This document shows positions 1-8,338 of a stretch of 48,264 nt of DNA, piece after piece. The stretch's first letter is position 1. Each line of letters begins with the position of its first letter. Both the position numbers and the translations under genes were made by a program. The stretch covers positions 1-48,264 of the forward strand of contig CALVRZ010000007.1 of NCBI GenBank assembly GCA_944358875.1, given 5' to 3'. The notes beneath the pieces are model-generated. The model saw only the letters and a list, made by a program, of their open reading frames with translations, ran no database searches and was not told where the DNA came from. This DNA comes from an uncultured Bacilli bacterium. Lineage in GTDB: Bacteria > Bacillota_I > Bacilli_A > RF39 > UBA660.

Positions 1-509
1 TTTTCTGGTTTTGGTGTTATATTTACAGTAGTATTACTTACATACCACTGGATATCATTATAAACATTACCTTTAGTACCATCAACAGTATAAACAACAT
101 AAGGGAAACCTCCCGCACAATCAGCATCATTATTAACTATCATTTCATTAATAAAAACAAACGTTTCTTTATCACGCATTACTCTGATTAATTGATTAGG
201 ATCATCGACTTGATTTTTATTTAGGAACCCATAATTAATTAAAGCTTGGGCTGTAAAGCAAACATATTCTTGTGTTTCATTTTCAGGATCTTCAGTCCAT
301 TCAATATTTTCTGGAATTAATATTTCATTGACAAGATCACGAGCTGCAAGTTGTAAACTTTGATCTGTTATTATAATACTCTGTTCTTCAGCTTGTTTTG
401 TAACATTTAAAACTGTAACAGTGGTGATCGAAGCGATAACACCTAGAATAATAATGGTTGCTAATAGCTCAAACAATGTAAAACCATGGTTATTATTAAT
501 ATTTTTCAT
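1..509 (-). CDS. Type IV pilin-like / competence pseudopilin, partial
   Basis: The gene is cut by the window edge: about 169 codons from an ATG at 509 are visible and the C-terminus is missing. The N-terminus has the prepilin signature: a short Asn-rich leader, then GFTLFELL with cleavage expected after the Gly and the conserved Glu at +5. A hydrophobic helix follows (about residues 11-31). This is the class III leader processed by prepilin peptidase, and a matching peptidase lies at 9906-10670 with a GspF-type platform protein beside it. The rest is polar with two visible Cys and resembles a minor pilin or ComG-type pseudopilin. A purine-rich ribosome binding site precedes the ATG. The upstream region holds a structured element that recurs at about 44.1 kb. 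The exact pilin class cannot be decided without the C-terminus. Confidence 0.85.
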   Translation of the reverse strand, partial: MKNINNNHGFTLFELLATIIILGVIASITTVTVLNVTKQAEEQSIIITDQSLQLAARDLVNEILIPENIEWTEDPENETQEYVCFTAQALINYGFLNKNQVDDPNQLIRVMRDKETFVFINEMIVNNDADCAGGFPYVVYTVDGTKGNVYNDIQWYVSNTTVNITPKPE

Positions 510-644
510 TCCCTCTTCCTACCTACTTTCTATTCTAACTACTCTAATTATACTATACAATAGTTTTTTTAGCAAGAAGTTAGTGACAACTTGTTAAAGC
601 TTTTGTGAAAACTTGCTAAGTTTTTTTAATGATAGTTACTATTG

Positions 645-680
645 CATTAAAAAAGGACTGATGATAATCATCATAGTTTA
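645..680 (-). terminator. Hairpin with T-run in the leader before the pilin gene
   Basis: Read on the minus strand, a near-palindrome TGATGATTATCATCA is followed by GTCCTTTTTT. It lies between the repeated structured element (721-766) and the pilin start at 509. It could end transcription from the nlpC side or act as an attenuator under control of the upstream element. The stem is only six or seven pairs and AT-rich, so the call is tentative. Confidence 0.4.
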
Positions 681-720
681 ACCGATGAATAAATGTGAAA
701 AGCTTCTATTGGCAGGTAGA

Positions 721-766
721 CCTTGGCGGCAACGACAAAGAGAGATAAAATTTATTTTACCTTTGG
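721..766 (-). promoter_or_regulatory. Repeated structured leader element, copy 1
   Basis: This stretch shares the block GGCAACGACAAAGA (728-741) with a second copy at 44126-44173. In both, the block is followed by an AT-rich hairpin with a TAAAAT/ATTTTA core and preceded by CCTTG. Outer positions change while CAAAG/CTTTG pairing is kept, which suggests RNA structure. On the minus strand both copies lie in the upstream region of a minus-strand envelope gene (pilin here, dacF-type gene at the other copy), so a cis-acting RNA read on that strand is the favoured reading. I could not match it to a known riboswitch class. Confidence 0.4.
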
Positions 767-784
767 TTTAATAGTCTTATATAA

Positions 785-812
785 AAGAAGTAGTTTTTTG
801 ATACTACTTCTT
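785..812 (-). terminator. Terminator of the NlpC/P60 gene
   Basis: Stem AAGAAGTAG (785-793) pairs with its complement at 803-812. It lies directly after the stop codon of the minus-strand hydrolase gene, and AT-rich sequence follows it. Confidence 0.7.
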
Positions 813-813
813 A

Positions 814-1563
814 TTAAATTACACGAACTACAGCAATAATAGGCATAATGTACATATCGGTTATAACGATACCTACATTTTCATTTAACGAATGGATAAT
901 CTGATTATTACCAATATACATTGATGAGTGCGATATAACGCCATCGTATCCTGATAGTACAAGATCGCCAGGGGCTATATTATCAAGGGATACCTGATAA
1001 CCAGAATTAATTTGGTCATATGATGATCTGGCAATAGAAATGCCAAAATTAGCAAAAACACTCATCGTAAATCCGGAACAATCAGCACCATTAGTTAAAC
1101 TAGTTCCACCATAGACATAGGGATTACCAACAAATTGCTTGGCATATTCTACAATTTGATCACCTAAACTATAATTAGTTGTATCAGAAACAGGCTCAGA
1201 TTCAGGTACTACTTCTTGATTAGTAACTTCTTCTGGTTCCACTTCTTCTTTAACAGGTATTTCTTCAACTTGTTCTTTTTCTTTTTCTTCTAAAGGTGCT
1301 TCAATTTCTAAGCTTAAAGGTGCTTCAATTTCTAAGCTTAATGGAATAGCCATTAAGTTAGGACTTGTATAATGTCGATTTGTTATAAGTACTTTTAAGT
1401 CTTCATTTTCTTGAACTGCTAAATCTAAGGTGACATAATGTTCTTTATTTGTTTTTAAAGTTAGAACATTCAAATCAAGAAAACTTACCAAATAAATGAT
1501 AACAATGAACAATGTTAAAATTGTACTTGTTTCAATTATTTTCTTCTTTAAAAATAAATTCAC
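814..1563 (-). CDS. NlpC/P60 family cell-wall endopeptidase
   Basis: A 249-residue protein with a short cytoplasmic N-terminus, one membrane anchor or signal helix (about residues 10-30), a Glu/Pro/Val-rich linker (about 80-130) and a C-terminal NlpC/P60 domain. The catalytic Cys lies in GADCSGF, the His in VISHSSMYIG, and a later His in IIHSLN. NlpC/P60 enzymes cut peptide bonds in peptidoglycan stems, so this is probably a surface-tethered wall remodelling enzyme. The start is GTG, chosen because AAGGAGAG lies about eight bases upstream and no better ATG fits. The linker has an exact 24-bp tandem duplication (1292-1339) that doubles the octapeptide LSLEIEAP. It has its own terminator and stands between the pilin and divIVA genes, probably as a single transcription unit. 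Confidence 0.88.
   Translation of the reverse strand: MNLFLKKKIIETSTILTLFIVIIYLVSFLDLNVLTLKTNKEHYVTLDLAVQENEDLKVLITNRHYTSPNLMAIPLSLEIEAPLSLEIEAPLEEKEKEQVEEIPVKEEVEPEEVTNQEVVPESEPVSDTTNYSLGDQIVEYAKQFVGNPYVYGGTSLTNGADCSGFTMSVFANFGISIARSSYDQINSGYQVSLDNIAPGDLVLSGYDGVISHSSMYIGNNQIIHSLNENVGIVITDMYIMPIIAVVRVI
1292..1339. repeat. 24-bp tandem duplication inside the NlpC/P60 linker
   Basis: Two identical 24-bp units (1292-1315 and 1316-1339) lie head to tail. The unit is a multiple of three, so the frame is kept and the encoded linker gains eight residues. Perfect identity suggests a recent slippage event. Confidence 0.9.
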
Positions 1564-1660
1564 AAAACTTCTCTCCTTCTTGTATTTTTTTGGGGCACGA
1601 TAGTTATTGTACCAAATTATGGAAAAAAATGCAAATTGGGAGATTGTTTTTACTTTTAAT

Positions 1661-1677
1661 CCCTTATATTATAAGGG
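1661..1677. repeat. 17-bp perfect palindrome upstream of the NlpC/P60 gene
   Basis: CCCTTATA and its complement flank a single central T. It lies about 100 bp upstream of the hydrolase GTG and just past the divIVA terminator. It could be an operator or a small hairpin; no T-run follows on either strand. Confidence 0.5.
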
Positions 1678-1693
1678 GAAAAAAGTTTTCAAA

Positions 1694-1715
1694 AAAAGCT
1701 CATTTTTGAGCTTTT
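1694..1715 (-). terminator. Terminator of the sepF-divIVA unit
   Basis: AAAAGCTCA, loop TTTT, TGAGCTTTT. The stem overlaps the divIVA stop codon and is followed by T-rich sequence on the minus strand. Confidence 0.75.
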
Positions 1716-2142
1716 ATAGTTCTAGTTTATCTAAATCTTCGGCAATTTCAAGTTGTGATTTTAAGATATTTTTGACACGATTTTTATATACAGTAATGTT
1801 TTTTCTTAATAAGGCTGCTTCATTTTCGGTTTTACTTGCTTCGACAAGAGCTTCATGAACAATGGCATTGGCATTTCTTTTGGCATCATCGATAATTAGT
1901 GTTGCTTCTTCTTTAGCTAGTTGTTTCATACGGTCTGATGTTTCTTGGGCAGCAATGATAGCTTTGCTTAATTTTTCATCAACTCTTTTATTTTCTTCTA
2001 ATTGTTCTTTTAAATCTGCAATTTCTTTGATGTAATGCTCATTTTCTTTGTTTAACTTATCAAGTCGATTAATTACAACATCAATAAAGCGATTTACTTC
2101 ACTAATGTCATAGCCATTGGAAACTACGTTAAACCTCTTCAT
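1714..2142 (-). CDS. divIVA: DivIVA-domain cell division protein
   Basis: A 142-residue, strongly charged protein. The N-terminus (MKRFNVVSNGYDISEVNRF) has the DivIVA membrane-binding and pole-targeting domain. Residues 25-75 and 80-130 read as coiled coil, rich in Lys and Glu. DivIVA-type proteins bind curved membrane at poles and septa and recruit partner proteins there. The gene follows sepF with an 18-bp gap, which matches the sepF-ylm-divIVA neighbourhood of Firmicutes, although the usual ylmG and ylmH genes are missing. It is shorter than the Bacillus subtilis protein (about 164 residues), so a specialised paralogue such as GpsB-like remains possible. The start has a clear GAGGTGAG site. 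Confidence 0.85.
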   Translation of the reverse strand: MKRFNVVSNGYDISEVNRFIDVVINRLDKLNKENEHYIKEIADLKEQLEENKRVDEKLSKAIIAAQETSDRMKQLAKEEATLIIDDAKRNANAIVHEALVEASKTENEAALLRKNITVYKNRVKNILKSQLEIAEDLDKLEL

Positions 2143-2160
2143 AAATGCCTCACCTCATTA

Positions 2161-2565
2161 TTAATACAATTCTATGTCAATATCATTTTTACTTTTTTTT
2201 GCTTTATCATCATCTTCTGAGATACTTCCTTCAACATTAACATTTTTAGGAGTACATAAGAAAATTCCCATGCCTATTTTTTGTAAATCGCCACCAATAG
2301 CATAAACAGTTCCACTTAAAAAGTCAACGATACGTTTAGCTTGATCGGGAGTTACTCTTTTCATATTTACAACGACAGTATTGCGTTTTTTTAAATGATC
2401 AGCAATCTGTTGGCTTTCTGAATAAGCGCGTGGTTCTAAAAGGATCATTTTCCCACCTTTACTAGAAGAATTTACATCTTTGACATCTTTGGCATCATAG
2501 AATTCATCTTCGCCAGTTGTTTCTTCATCTTCAATTATCATTTTTTTTAATTTATTTAAAGCCAT
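2161..2565 (-). CDS. sepF: Cell division protein SepF
   Basis: A 134-residue protein with a charged N-terminal helix ([10 protein letters not shown]) that probably binds membrane. An acidic linker and the SepF core (about 38-115) follow, with [38 protein letters not shown] and [14 protein letters not shown]. In Firmicutes SepF forms rings that bundle FtsZ and tether it to the membrane, overlapping in role with FtsA. The C-terminal tail is short and acidic. The start has AGGAGAG upstream. It lies directly before divIVA and is probably co-transcribed with it. Confidence 0.95.
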   Translation of the reverse strand: MALNKLKKMIIEDEETTGEDEFYDAKDVKDVNSSSKGGKMILLEPRAYSESQQIADHLKKRNTVVVNMKRVTPDQAKRIVDFLSGTVYAIGGDLQKIGMGIFLCTPKNVNVEGSISEDDDKAKKSKNDIDIELY

Positions 2566-2664
2566 AATATCTCTCCTATTCTTTTTTACTCTGATATCAT
2601 TTTATCATAGTTTTGAATAAATTACAATTATTTTTATCTACTTTACACGATATTTTTATAGAAA

Positions 2665-2687
2665 AAACTAAGAAGTCTTCTTAGTTT
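2665..2687 (-). terminator. Terminator of the WG-repeat-like gene
   Basis: AAACTAAGA and its complement form a stem that overlaps the stop codon at 2686. On the minus strand it ends in a run of six T. Confidence 0.75.
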
Positions 2688-3636
2688 AAATCTTCGTTAA
2701 TTCTTGAGTATCAATATTATATTGATATTCAACGTACACATCACCATTTTTTAATAATATATAAATGATATTTTCTAATTGATATGTACTAATATTATTA
2801 AATGTATATGGGTCAGTATAGTCATAATCTTCATAGATAGCTATAGGACTTGGGTTAAGAGTATTTTCTTCACTATCTAAAATATTTAATTGTTTATCTT
2901 TGATTGTTACATAAAGGTTATCATAACCATATATGTAGCTATAACCATTATTTAATATATTATTGCCATTTCGATCGATTGGATATAATAAACCATCTTG
3001 GACTTTAATAATAGCATTACCATTTATATGTAATTCATCATAGTTAAAATCAACAATGACATTACCAGTAGCAATTTCAATTACACCATATTTATTATTT
3101 TTTAAAGCAGTAATATATTGATTATTATAGTCATTAAAGATAACAGGATCTATATGACCTATTTCTTCATAATCAGTAACCCCTATTGCTTTACCTTCTT
3201 TGTTCATTAAGCCATAAGTATTATCTTTAGTTTGAATTACATATCCTGTTACTTGATATTCATCATCTACAAGGACATAATAATTTTTATATTCTTCATT
3301 AATGACTTTACCATTTTTAGCATCATATAAAACACGGCTACCATCTTCATATTGGAGTACTATAATTTGTTCTGTCATATTAATAATTGATTCAATATTG
3401 GGGCATGTATTACCATGACATGTGTAAGTTGATACTAGGTCGCTTTCTTCAAAACTTGTTTCACTAGTAGAGGTACATAAGCTTTCATAGTCATCATCCA
3501 TTTGACAATTATAAATATACAATGACTTATCTTCACCATAGCTTAAAGCAAATTGAACTATCATAAAAATAATTAAACCTGCAATTAATACTAATCCTAT
3601 AATCCACACAAGACGAGAAATTTTTATTTTTTTCAT
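2686..3636 (-). CDS. Membrane-anchored protein with WG-like beta repeats
   Basis: A 316-residue protein with one N-terminal membrane helix (about residues 9-31). The large outside domain has repeats of the form 'YGLMNKEGKAIG...YEEIGHI', 'KYGVIEIATGNVIVDFNYDELHI' and 'LYPIDRNGNNILNNGYSYIYGY'. These resemble WG (KWG) repeats, which fold as beta units in surface proteins of Firmicutes and Bacteroidetes. Two Cys pairs lie in the region just after the membrane helix. No enzyme motif is visible. It stands alone between sepF and the flippase gene, with its own terminator and a long AT-rich gap upstream. Its role is unknown; binding of a wall or extracellular partner is an inference. Confidence 0.6.
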   Translation of the reverse strand: MKKIKISRLVWIIGLVLIAGLIIFMIVQFALSYGEDKSLYIYNCQMDDDYESLCTSTSETSFEESDLVSTYTCHGNTCPNIESIINMTEQIIVLQYEDGSRVLYDAKNGKVINEEYKNYYVLVDDEYQVTGYVIQTKDNTYGLMNKEGKAIGVTDYEEIGHIDPVIFNDYNNQYITALKNNKYGVIEIATGNVIVDFNYDELHINGNAIIKVQDGLLYPIDRNGNNILNNGYSYIYGYDNLYVTIKDKQLNILDSEENTLNPSPIAIYEDYDYTDPYTFNNISTYQLENIIYILLKNGDVYVEYQYNIDTQELTKI

Positions 3637-3869
3637 TAATTAATCACACTTCCTTTTTATTATCTTCTACCATGATTATATAAAAAATTTGAAAAGATGT
3701 CAATTTTTTTAAAAAAGTTATTACTTGAGTTTAGGTAAAATTTTCTAATTTCATTGAAAAATAAAGCTAAAAATGATATTTATGCTAAACAATTTTAGAT
3801 TCAACAAAAATCTTATTAATAAAAGTAAGAATTTATATTTTCTAAAAAAAAACCGAAACTCAAAAGTTA

Positions 3870-5393
3870 TTATAATTTTCTTTTAATTAATTTGATGATC
3901 CGACTAACTAAGTTACGAGTATCTTTATTTAATAAATATAATGTTCCTACGATAATCATACTTAGGAAGATGAAGATAGCAACAATAGTTATGATACATA
4001 ATGGTAATGTTGTAGTCATATTTAAGATAATGCTTTCTGGTTTATATAGAATGATACAACATAAAATGAAGATAATTATCATGAGACTGTATTTTTTGAT
4101 TAGTTCAAAGTGTGGGACAGATTTTAATATTTTCTTGGATATTAATTTGTTTTTTAAGAAAACATTGATTAAGAATGATAAAGCTGTAGCAAAGAGAATT
4201 CCATTGATACCAAAGAAATTAATTAAAATTAGAGATAGTACTAAGTTAGTTGCAGCACAGATAAAGATATGTCTCTTATTGTCTTTAAATAGACCGTTGG
4301 CATTTACTAATGCTAATAATGGATAGTAAATAATATTTAAGAAGACTGCTAGAGTAAAGAAGGCAACGGTTAGATAGCCTAGAATATAGCTTTCTTTGCC
4401 AATCCAAACAGTGACAAAGCTTCTTATTCCAAGTAAGAAAGTTAGAGACATGCTAAATCCTAAAATAGCAAAGAGCATCATAAACTCTTTAAATAGTGAA
4501 TATACTTTACTCTCTTTTTCTTTTTTGGCAAAGACATTACCAAAGGAATAAACGGCCCCCATTTCGACTCGGGAGGATACTTCTGTTAAATATCGTATAA
4601 TAAAGTTATATGATGTATAAATACTTACCATGGTTGGGCCAATGAAGGCAACTAAAAGAAGTGAATCAACATTATTTAAAGCTAAGTAACCAACTTGAAC
4701 CCAAACTAAGTCTTTAGTCATTTTAACCATCGAAGTATCTTTTCTTTCTATTTCTTTTAACCATTTATACTTGCGACCAACGACGATACGCATAACTATT
4801 TCTTCAATTATTTTAATAATGGCAATTAAGATAGCTATTGATTCAAGACTTCTAAATTTAATGACGACAACGATAATTAAAATATCACATATTAATTTCA
4901 TGGTATTTGATATTAGAGAATAAACATATTTTTCTTGAGCCGCACTTAAAACAGCCATATAAGTTTGATTTTTACCGAAATAGGCAATTAAATATGATGT
5001 TGAAATAACAATAAAACAGAATAAAGCACTATTGCGATAGCCATCTTCAAAGCCATAGAATAAATATAGGCAAAGGGATACTAAGAAGATTATTCCTAAA
5101 ATTATAAAGCCAATAATTCTAAATATTTTTCTAGCCCCTGAATATATGGCATTGATATCATCTTTATTTTTTTCAACAAAGGGCTTATATAGTTTATAGA
5201 TAACAGCATCACCAAAGCCAGCTTGAGCTAAGAAAACATAAGCAATTATTTGATTTATTACTTGATAATAACCGTTTCCTACGTCACCAATATATTGAAT
5301 TAAAATATTTACTTTAACTATTCCGACAATACCTATTAAGATATATGGTACAATATCACATATTGTATTTAGTGCTACTTTTTTTGTTCTCAT
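3870..5393 (-). CDS. Wzx/MOP-superfamily polysaccharide flippase
   Basis: A 507-residue protein with about 12-14 hydrophobic segments spread over its whole length and short charged loops. This is the layout of MOP-family exporters that flip lipid-linked oligosaccharides. The N-terminal pattern (a membrane pair, then GNGYYQVINQI and AQAGFGDAVIYKLY) is that of polysaccharide-biosynthesis flippases rather than drug MATE pumps. The start is 11 bp after the divIB stop with GAAGGTGA as ribosome binding site, so it is the last gene of the murG-murB-divIB operon. That position makes lipid II or a wall-polymer precursor a sensible substrate (inference). No glycosyltransferases are nearby, so a capsule-locus role is less likely. 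Confidence 0.75.
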   Translation of the reverse strand: MRTKKVALNTICDIVPYILIGIVGIVKVNILIQYIGDVGNGYYQVINQIIAYVFLAQAGFGDAVIYKLYKPFVEKNKDDINAIYSGARKIFRIIGFIILGIIFLVSLCLYLFYGFEDGYRNSALFCFIVISTSYLIAYFGKNQTYMAVLSAAQEKYVYSLISNTMKLICDILIIVVVIKFRSLESIAILIAIIKIIEEIVMRIVVGRKYKWLKEIERKDTSMVKMTKDLVWVQVGYLALNNVDSLLLVAFIGPTMVSIYTSYNFIIRYLTEVSSRVEMGAVYSFGNVFAKKEKESKVYSLFKEFMMLFAILGFSMSLTFLLGIRSFVTVWIGKESYILGYLTVAFFTLAVFLNIIYYPLLALVNANGLFKDNKRHIFICAATNLVLSLILINFFGINGILFATALSFLINVFLKNKLISKKILKSVPHFELIKKYSLMIIIFILCCIILYKPESIILNMTTTLPLCIITIVAIFIFLSMIIVGTLYLLNKDTRNLVSRIIKLIKRKL

Positions 5394-5404
5394 ATTTTCA
5401 CCTT

Positions 5405-6244
5405 CTATTCTTGTCCTGTTGTATTATTATCTTGAGGTTCATCATTGTTACTTGTTTGAGTATTTTCATTTGTTTCAGGATTACTGTTTGGATTTGCTTC
5501 ATCATCATTGGAATTAGCATTTTCTTCATTTTCATCAGTATTATTACTAGGATCTTCTTTTATTTCAATATAATCACCAGAATCTAAATAAATGATACCT
5601 TTTTTACCTTCCATTTCTTGATAAATACTGGTGTATTTATTTAATTTTTCAATTTTAGTTAAGGTTATATATACTAAATTACCATCATTCATATATAAGA
5701 GAAAACGTTCTTGATCGACAGCGACAGGGCTATATTCAATCTCTGATATTTTAGATAAGGTATCATCATCGACTTTACTAAAGCCTTTGGCAAAAGCTTC
5801 TCTGATGCTACTTATATCATTAATTAATACAGGTAAGTCACTTAGGAAACGATTATTATTGACGATGATACCATTAGATAAAACTAGTTCATTGGTATCT
5901 TTAGTAACACATAAGGGGCGATTTTCTTCGACCGTTATATAAACTTTATTACCTATTTTTTTTTCTATTTTGACATCTTTAATATAGGGATTTTTTAAGA
6001 TATTATCTTTTATTTCTTTAGATGTTGTAAGAATAAATGATGGGTAGTTTTGAATATTAGCATTGTTAATTATTTCTTGATCTTTTAATATTTTATTATT
6101 TATAATATAGATATTTTTGATGGGCATTTCTAATAAATAGTTAATGAAAAAGCATAGTAAAACCAAAACTAATAAACATAGTATTATGCGTTTTATTTTT
6201 AATTTTTTCTTTTTTACTTTAACTTTTATTGTTTTTTTACCCAT
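5405..6244 (-). CDS. divIB: Cell division protein DivIB (FtsQ-type)
   Basis: A 279-residue protein with a Lys-rich cytoplasmic start (KKTIKVKVKKKKLKIKRI), one membrane helix (about 20-42), an FtsQ-type POTRA domain (about 45-115, containing PIKNIYIINNKIL and NPYIKDVKIEKK) and a beta domain to about residue 232. The last 45 residues are a low-complexity tail rich in Asn, Glu, Asp and Gly. DivIB works with FtsL and DivIC in the septal complex that controls wall synthesis. The place between murB and the flippase fits the division and wall cluster of Bacilli. The stop is TAG. The acidic tail is longer than usual but found in several Firmicutes. Confidence 0.9.
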   Translation of the reverse strand: MGKKTIKVKVKKKKLKIKRIILCLLVLVLLCFFINYLLEMPIKNIYIINNKILKDQEIINNANIQNYPSFILTTSKEIKDNILKNPYIKDVKIEKKIGNKVYITVEENRPLCVTKDTNELVLSNGIIVNNNRFLSDLPVLINDISSIREAFAKGFSKVDDDTLSKISEIEYSPVAVDQERFLLYMNDGNLVYITLTKIEKLNKYTSIYQEMEGKKGIIYLDSGDYIEIKEDPSNNTDENEENANSNDDEANPNSNPETNENTQTSNNDEPQDNNTTGQE

Positions 6245-6257
6245 ACTTATTCACACC

Positions 6258-7148
6258 CTATTTTATTATTTTTTGTTCTAAAATTAATTCGATATGATAT
6301 TTTTCTTTGACTTTTTTTTGAATATATTCTATTAAATTAACAATATCTTTACCAGTAGCATGACCTTTATTGATTATGAAATTGGCGTGTTTTTCGGATA
6401 CATAGGCATCATTAATATGATAATTTTTTAAATGACAATTTTCGATTAAAGAACCGGCATAATTGTCTATAGGATTACGAAAGACACTACCAGAATTGGG
6501 ATATTCTAATGGTTGTGTAGCTAATCTTCTTTTCTGACGATCTTGCATGAGATTTAAGATTGCTTCTTTACTTCCTTTAGTTAGTTTTAAGGTAGCCTTG
6601 ATGACAATATAGTCTTCATGTTCTTTTAAAAAGGATGAACGATATTTGAAATCTAGGTTTTCAGTAAGTAAGGTTTCTTCTTCTAAATGAGGATTAATAA
6701 CGGTAACACTTGTTACAATACTAGCCATATCTTTATTGTAAGCCCCAGCATTCATAGCAATGGAAGCGCCAACTTGACCAGGAATACCACTGGCAAATTC
6801 TAGACCACTTAGGCTACTATTTGCCATTTGTTTAGATAACTTAGGAAGAAAGCATCCTGCCTCTACTTCGATTTCATCATTATTAATATTTATATTATTT
6901 AGATGATCTAATTTAATAATAACACCATCATAATAATCCATTGTTAAAATGATATTAGAACCATTACCTAGAACTAAATATTTGATATTATTTTGTTTTA
7001 AATATTTTAATATTTTTAATAGTTCATCTTTATTTTTAGGAAAGATAAGGTATTTAGCTTTAATATCAATACGATATGTGTTATATGGTTTTAATGATAC
7101 TTCTTCTTGGTATTCAAAATTGTTTTCTTTAAAAAAACTTTTTATCAT
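6258..7148 (-). CDS. murB: UDP-N-acetylenolpyruvoylglucosamine reductase
   Basis: A 296-residue MurB of usual length. It reduces UDP-GlcNAc-enolpyruvate to UDP-MurNAc with NADPH and FAD in the cytoplasm. FAD-binding segments are YLVLGNGSNII and GIPGQVGASIAMNAGAY. The catalytic Ser lies in YPNSGSVFRNP and the catalytic Glu is expected in the C-terminal IELILE. The form with a short C-terminal domain (NYHINDAYVSEKHANFIIN) is the type II MurB of Gram-positive bacteria. The ATG overlaps the 3' end of murG by 20 bp, so translation is probably coupled. The stop is TAG. Confidence 0.97.
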   Translation of the reverse strand: MIKSFFKENNFEYQEEVSLKPYNTYRIDIKAKYLIFPKNKDELLKILKYLKQNNIKYLVLGNGSNIILTMDYYDGVIIKLDHLNNININNDEIEVEAGCFLPKLSKQMANSSLSGLEFASGIPGQVGASIAMNAGAYNKDMASIVTSVTVINPHLEEETLLTENLDFKYRSSFLKEHEDYIVIKATLKLTKGSKEAILNLMQDRQKRRLATQPLEYPNSGSVFRNPIDNYAGSLIENCHLKNYHINDAYVSEKHANFIINKGHATGKDIVNLIEYIQKKVKEKYHIELILEQKIIK

Positions 7149-8223
7149 CTAAGATCATTTCCTTTAAGATTTCATAAATACGACTACTACTATCTTTAAT
7201 TCCTAAAGGGATTAAGTTTTTCTTAGTTTCATCATATAATTTTTCATTGTTTAAGACATTATCAATGGTATTTATAAGAAGATCTTTCGTTAGTTTCTCT
7301 TCTTCAATTAAGAAAGCTGCTTTTTTGTCCATGAGATCTTTAGCATTTTTATACTGATGATTGTTAGTCACATAGGGACTAGGGATAAAGATAGTTGGTA
7401 TTCCTAAAACGGTAATTTCACTTATAGTCGATGCTCCAGCACGTGAAACGATTAAATCACTGCATTTCATTAATGATGGTAACTCTTTGACGAAAGGAAT
7501 TATTTTAACATTGCCTGGAACACGTAATTTTTTTACTTTTTCATAGTATGTTTCCCCTGTGACAAAGGCTACTTCATAATCTTTTTGACGAAAGCTCTCT
7601 AAATAAGTTGTTATTTTTTCATTGACAGTCCTGCTTCCTAATGATCCCATGACTATTAAGACTAATCGTTTATCTTTGCTTAGTCCATAGTCTTCTTTTT
7701 TGGCTTTTTTGGCTGACAAAGCTCTTTCACTACAAGGATTACCTGTAAGAGTTACTTTATCACTTGGAAATTCACTTAAAGTGCTGGCAAAAGAGACACC
7801 AACGCGATCGGCATAACGAGTTAGGTAACGATTAGATAAGCCAACAACAGAATTTTGTTCATGAATAAAAGTCTTTTTACCTAATTTTTTGGCAGCCCAA
7901 ATAACAGGGCCTGTTACATAACCACCACAGCCAATAACAACATCAGGATCAAATTTACTGATAATTTCTTTACAACGTTTTCTTGCTTTTAAAAAGTTTC
8001 TAATCGTTGTAAAGTTTTCAAGTGTTAGTTTTCTTTTAAAACCTGTTATAACAATAGGTTCATATTTGATACCATAACTAGGGATTAAATCTTTTTCCAT
8101 CCGGTTATGGGTTCCAATATATAATATTTCACTATTAGGTTCTTCTTTCTTGATTTTATTTATTATAGCCAATGCGGGATATATGTGTCCACCGGTTCCA
8201 CCAGCACTTACAATAACACGCAT
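7129..8223 (-). CDS. murG: UDP-GlcNAc:lipid I GlcNAc transferase MurG
   Basis: A 364-residue GT28 glycosyltransferase that turns lipid I into lipid II on the inner face of the membrane. Family motifs are SAGGTGGHIYPALAI at the N-terminus, GCGGYVTGP, HEQNSVVGLSNR, MGSLGSRTVN, and the donor-site segment SRAGASTISEI followed by PYVTNNHQYKNA. A longer frame starts at a GTG three codons upstream, but the strong site GAGGTGA lies five bases before the ATG at 8223 and covers that GTG, so the ATG is chosen. It is the first gene of murG-murB-divIB-flippase. No murD, mraY or ftsW is adjacent, so the classic cluster is split. Confidence 0.97.
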   Translation of the reverse strand: MRVIVSAGGTGGHIYPALAIINKIKKEEPNSEILYIGTHNRMEKDLIPSYGIKYEPIVITGFKRKLTLENFTTIRNFLKARKRCKEIISKFDPDVVIGCGGYVTGPVIWAAKKLGKKTFIHEQNSVVGLSNRYLTRYADRVGVSFASTLSEFPSDKVTLTGNPCSERALSAKKAKKEDYGLSKDKRLVLIVMGSLGSRTVNEKITTYLESFRQKDYEVAFVTGETYYEKVKKLRVPGNVKIIPFVKELPSLMKCSDLIVSRAGASTISEITVLGIPTIFIPSPYVTNNHQYKNAKDLMDKKAAFLIEEEKLTKDLLINTIDNVLNNEKLYDETKKNLIPLGIKDSSSRIYEILKEMILDDKKFF

Positions 8224-8265
8224 ATTAGTCACCTCTTCCTTATAACATTATAACAAAAAAAATGC

Positions 8266-8293
8266 TAATTGTAAGTAATTTACATTACAATTA
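8266..8293 (-). terminator. Terminator of the nfeD-SPFH unit
   Basis: TAATTGTAA (8266-8274) pairs perfectly with 8285-8293, and on the minus strand GCATTTTTTTT follows. It separates the SPFH gene from murG. Confidence 0.8.
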
Positions 8294-8338
8294 TACACTT
8301 TTTTGTGACAATATATGTCAATGTTAAGTTTGGATTTT

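Noticed and set aside
721..766. c-di-GMP-I or c-di-GMP-II riboswitch before the pilin gene
   Set aside because: The conserved aptamer core sequences of both classes are missing.
3892..4326. Plus-strand ORF inside the flippase gene
   Set aside because: Antisense frame of a well-supported gene, no ribosome binding site and no family resemblance.
8224..8232. GTG start for MurG three codons upstream
   Set aside because: It overlaps the ribosome binding site GAGGTGA that serves the ATG at 8223.
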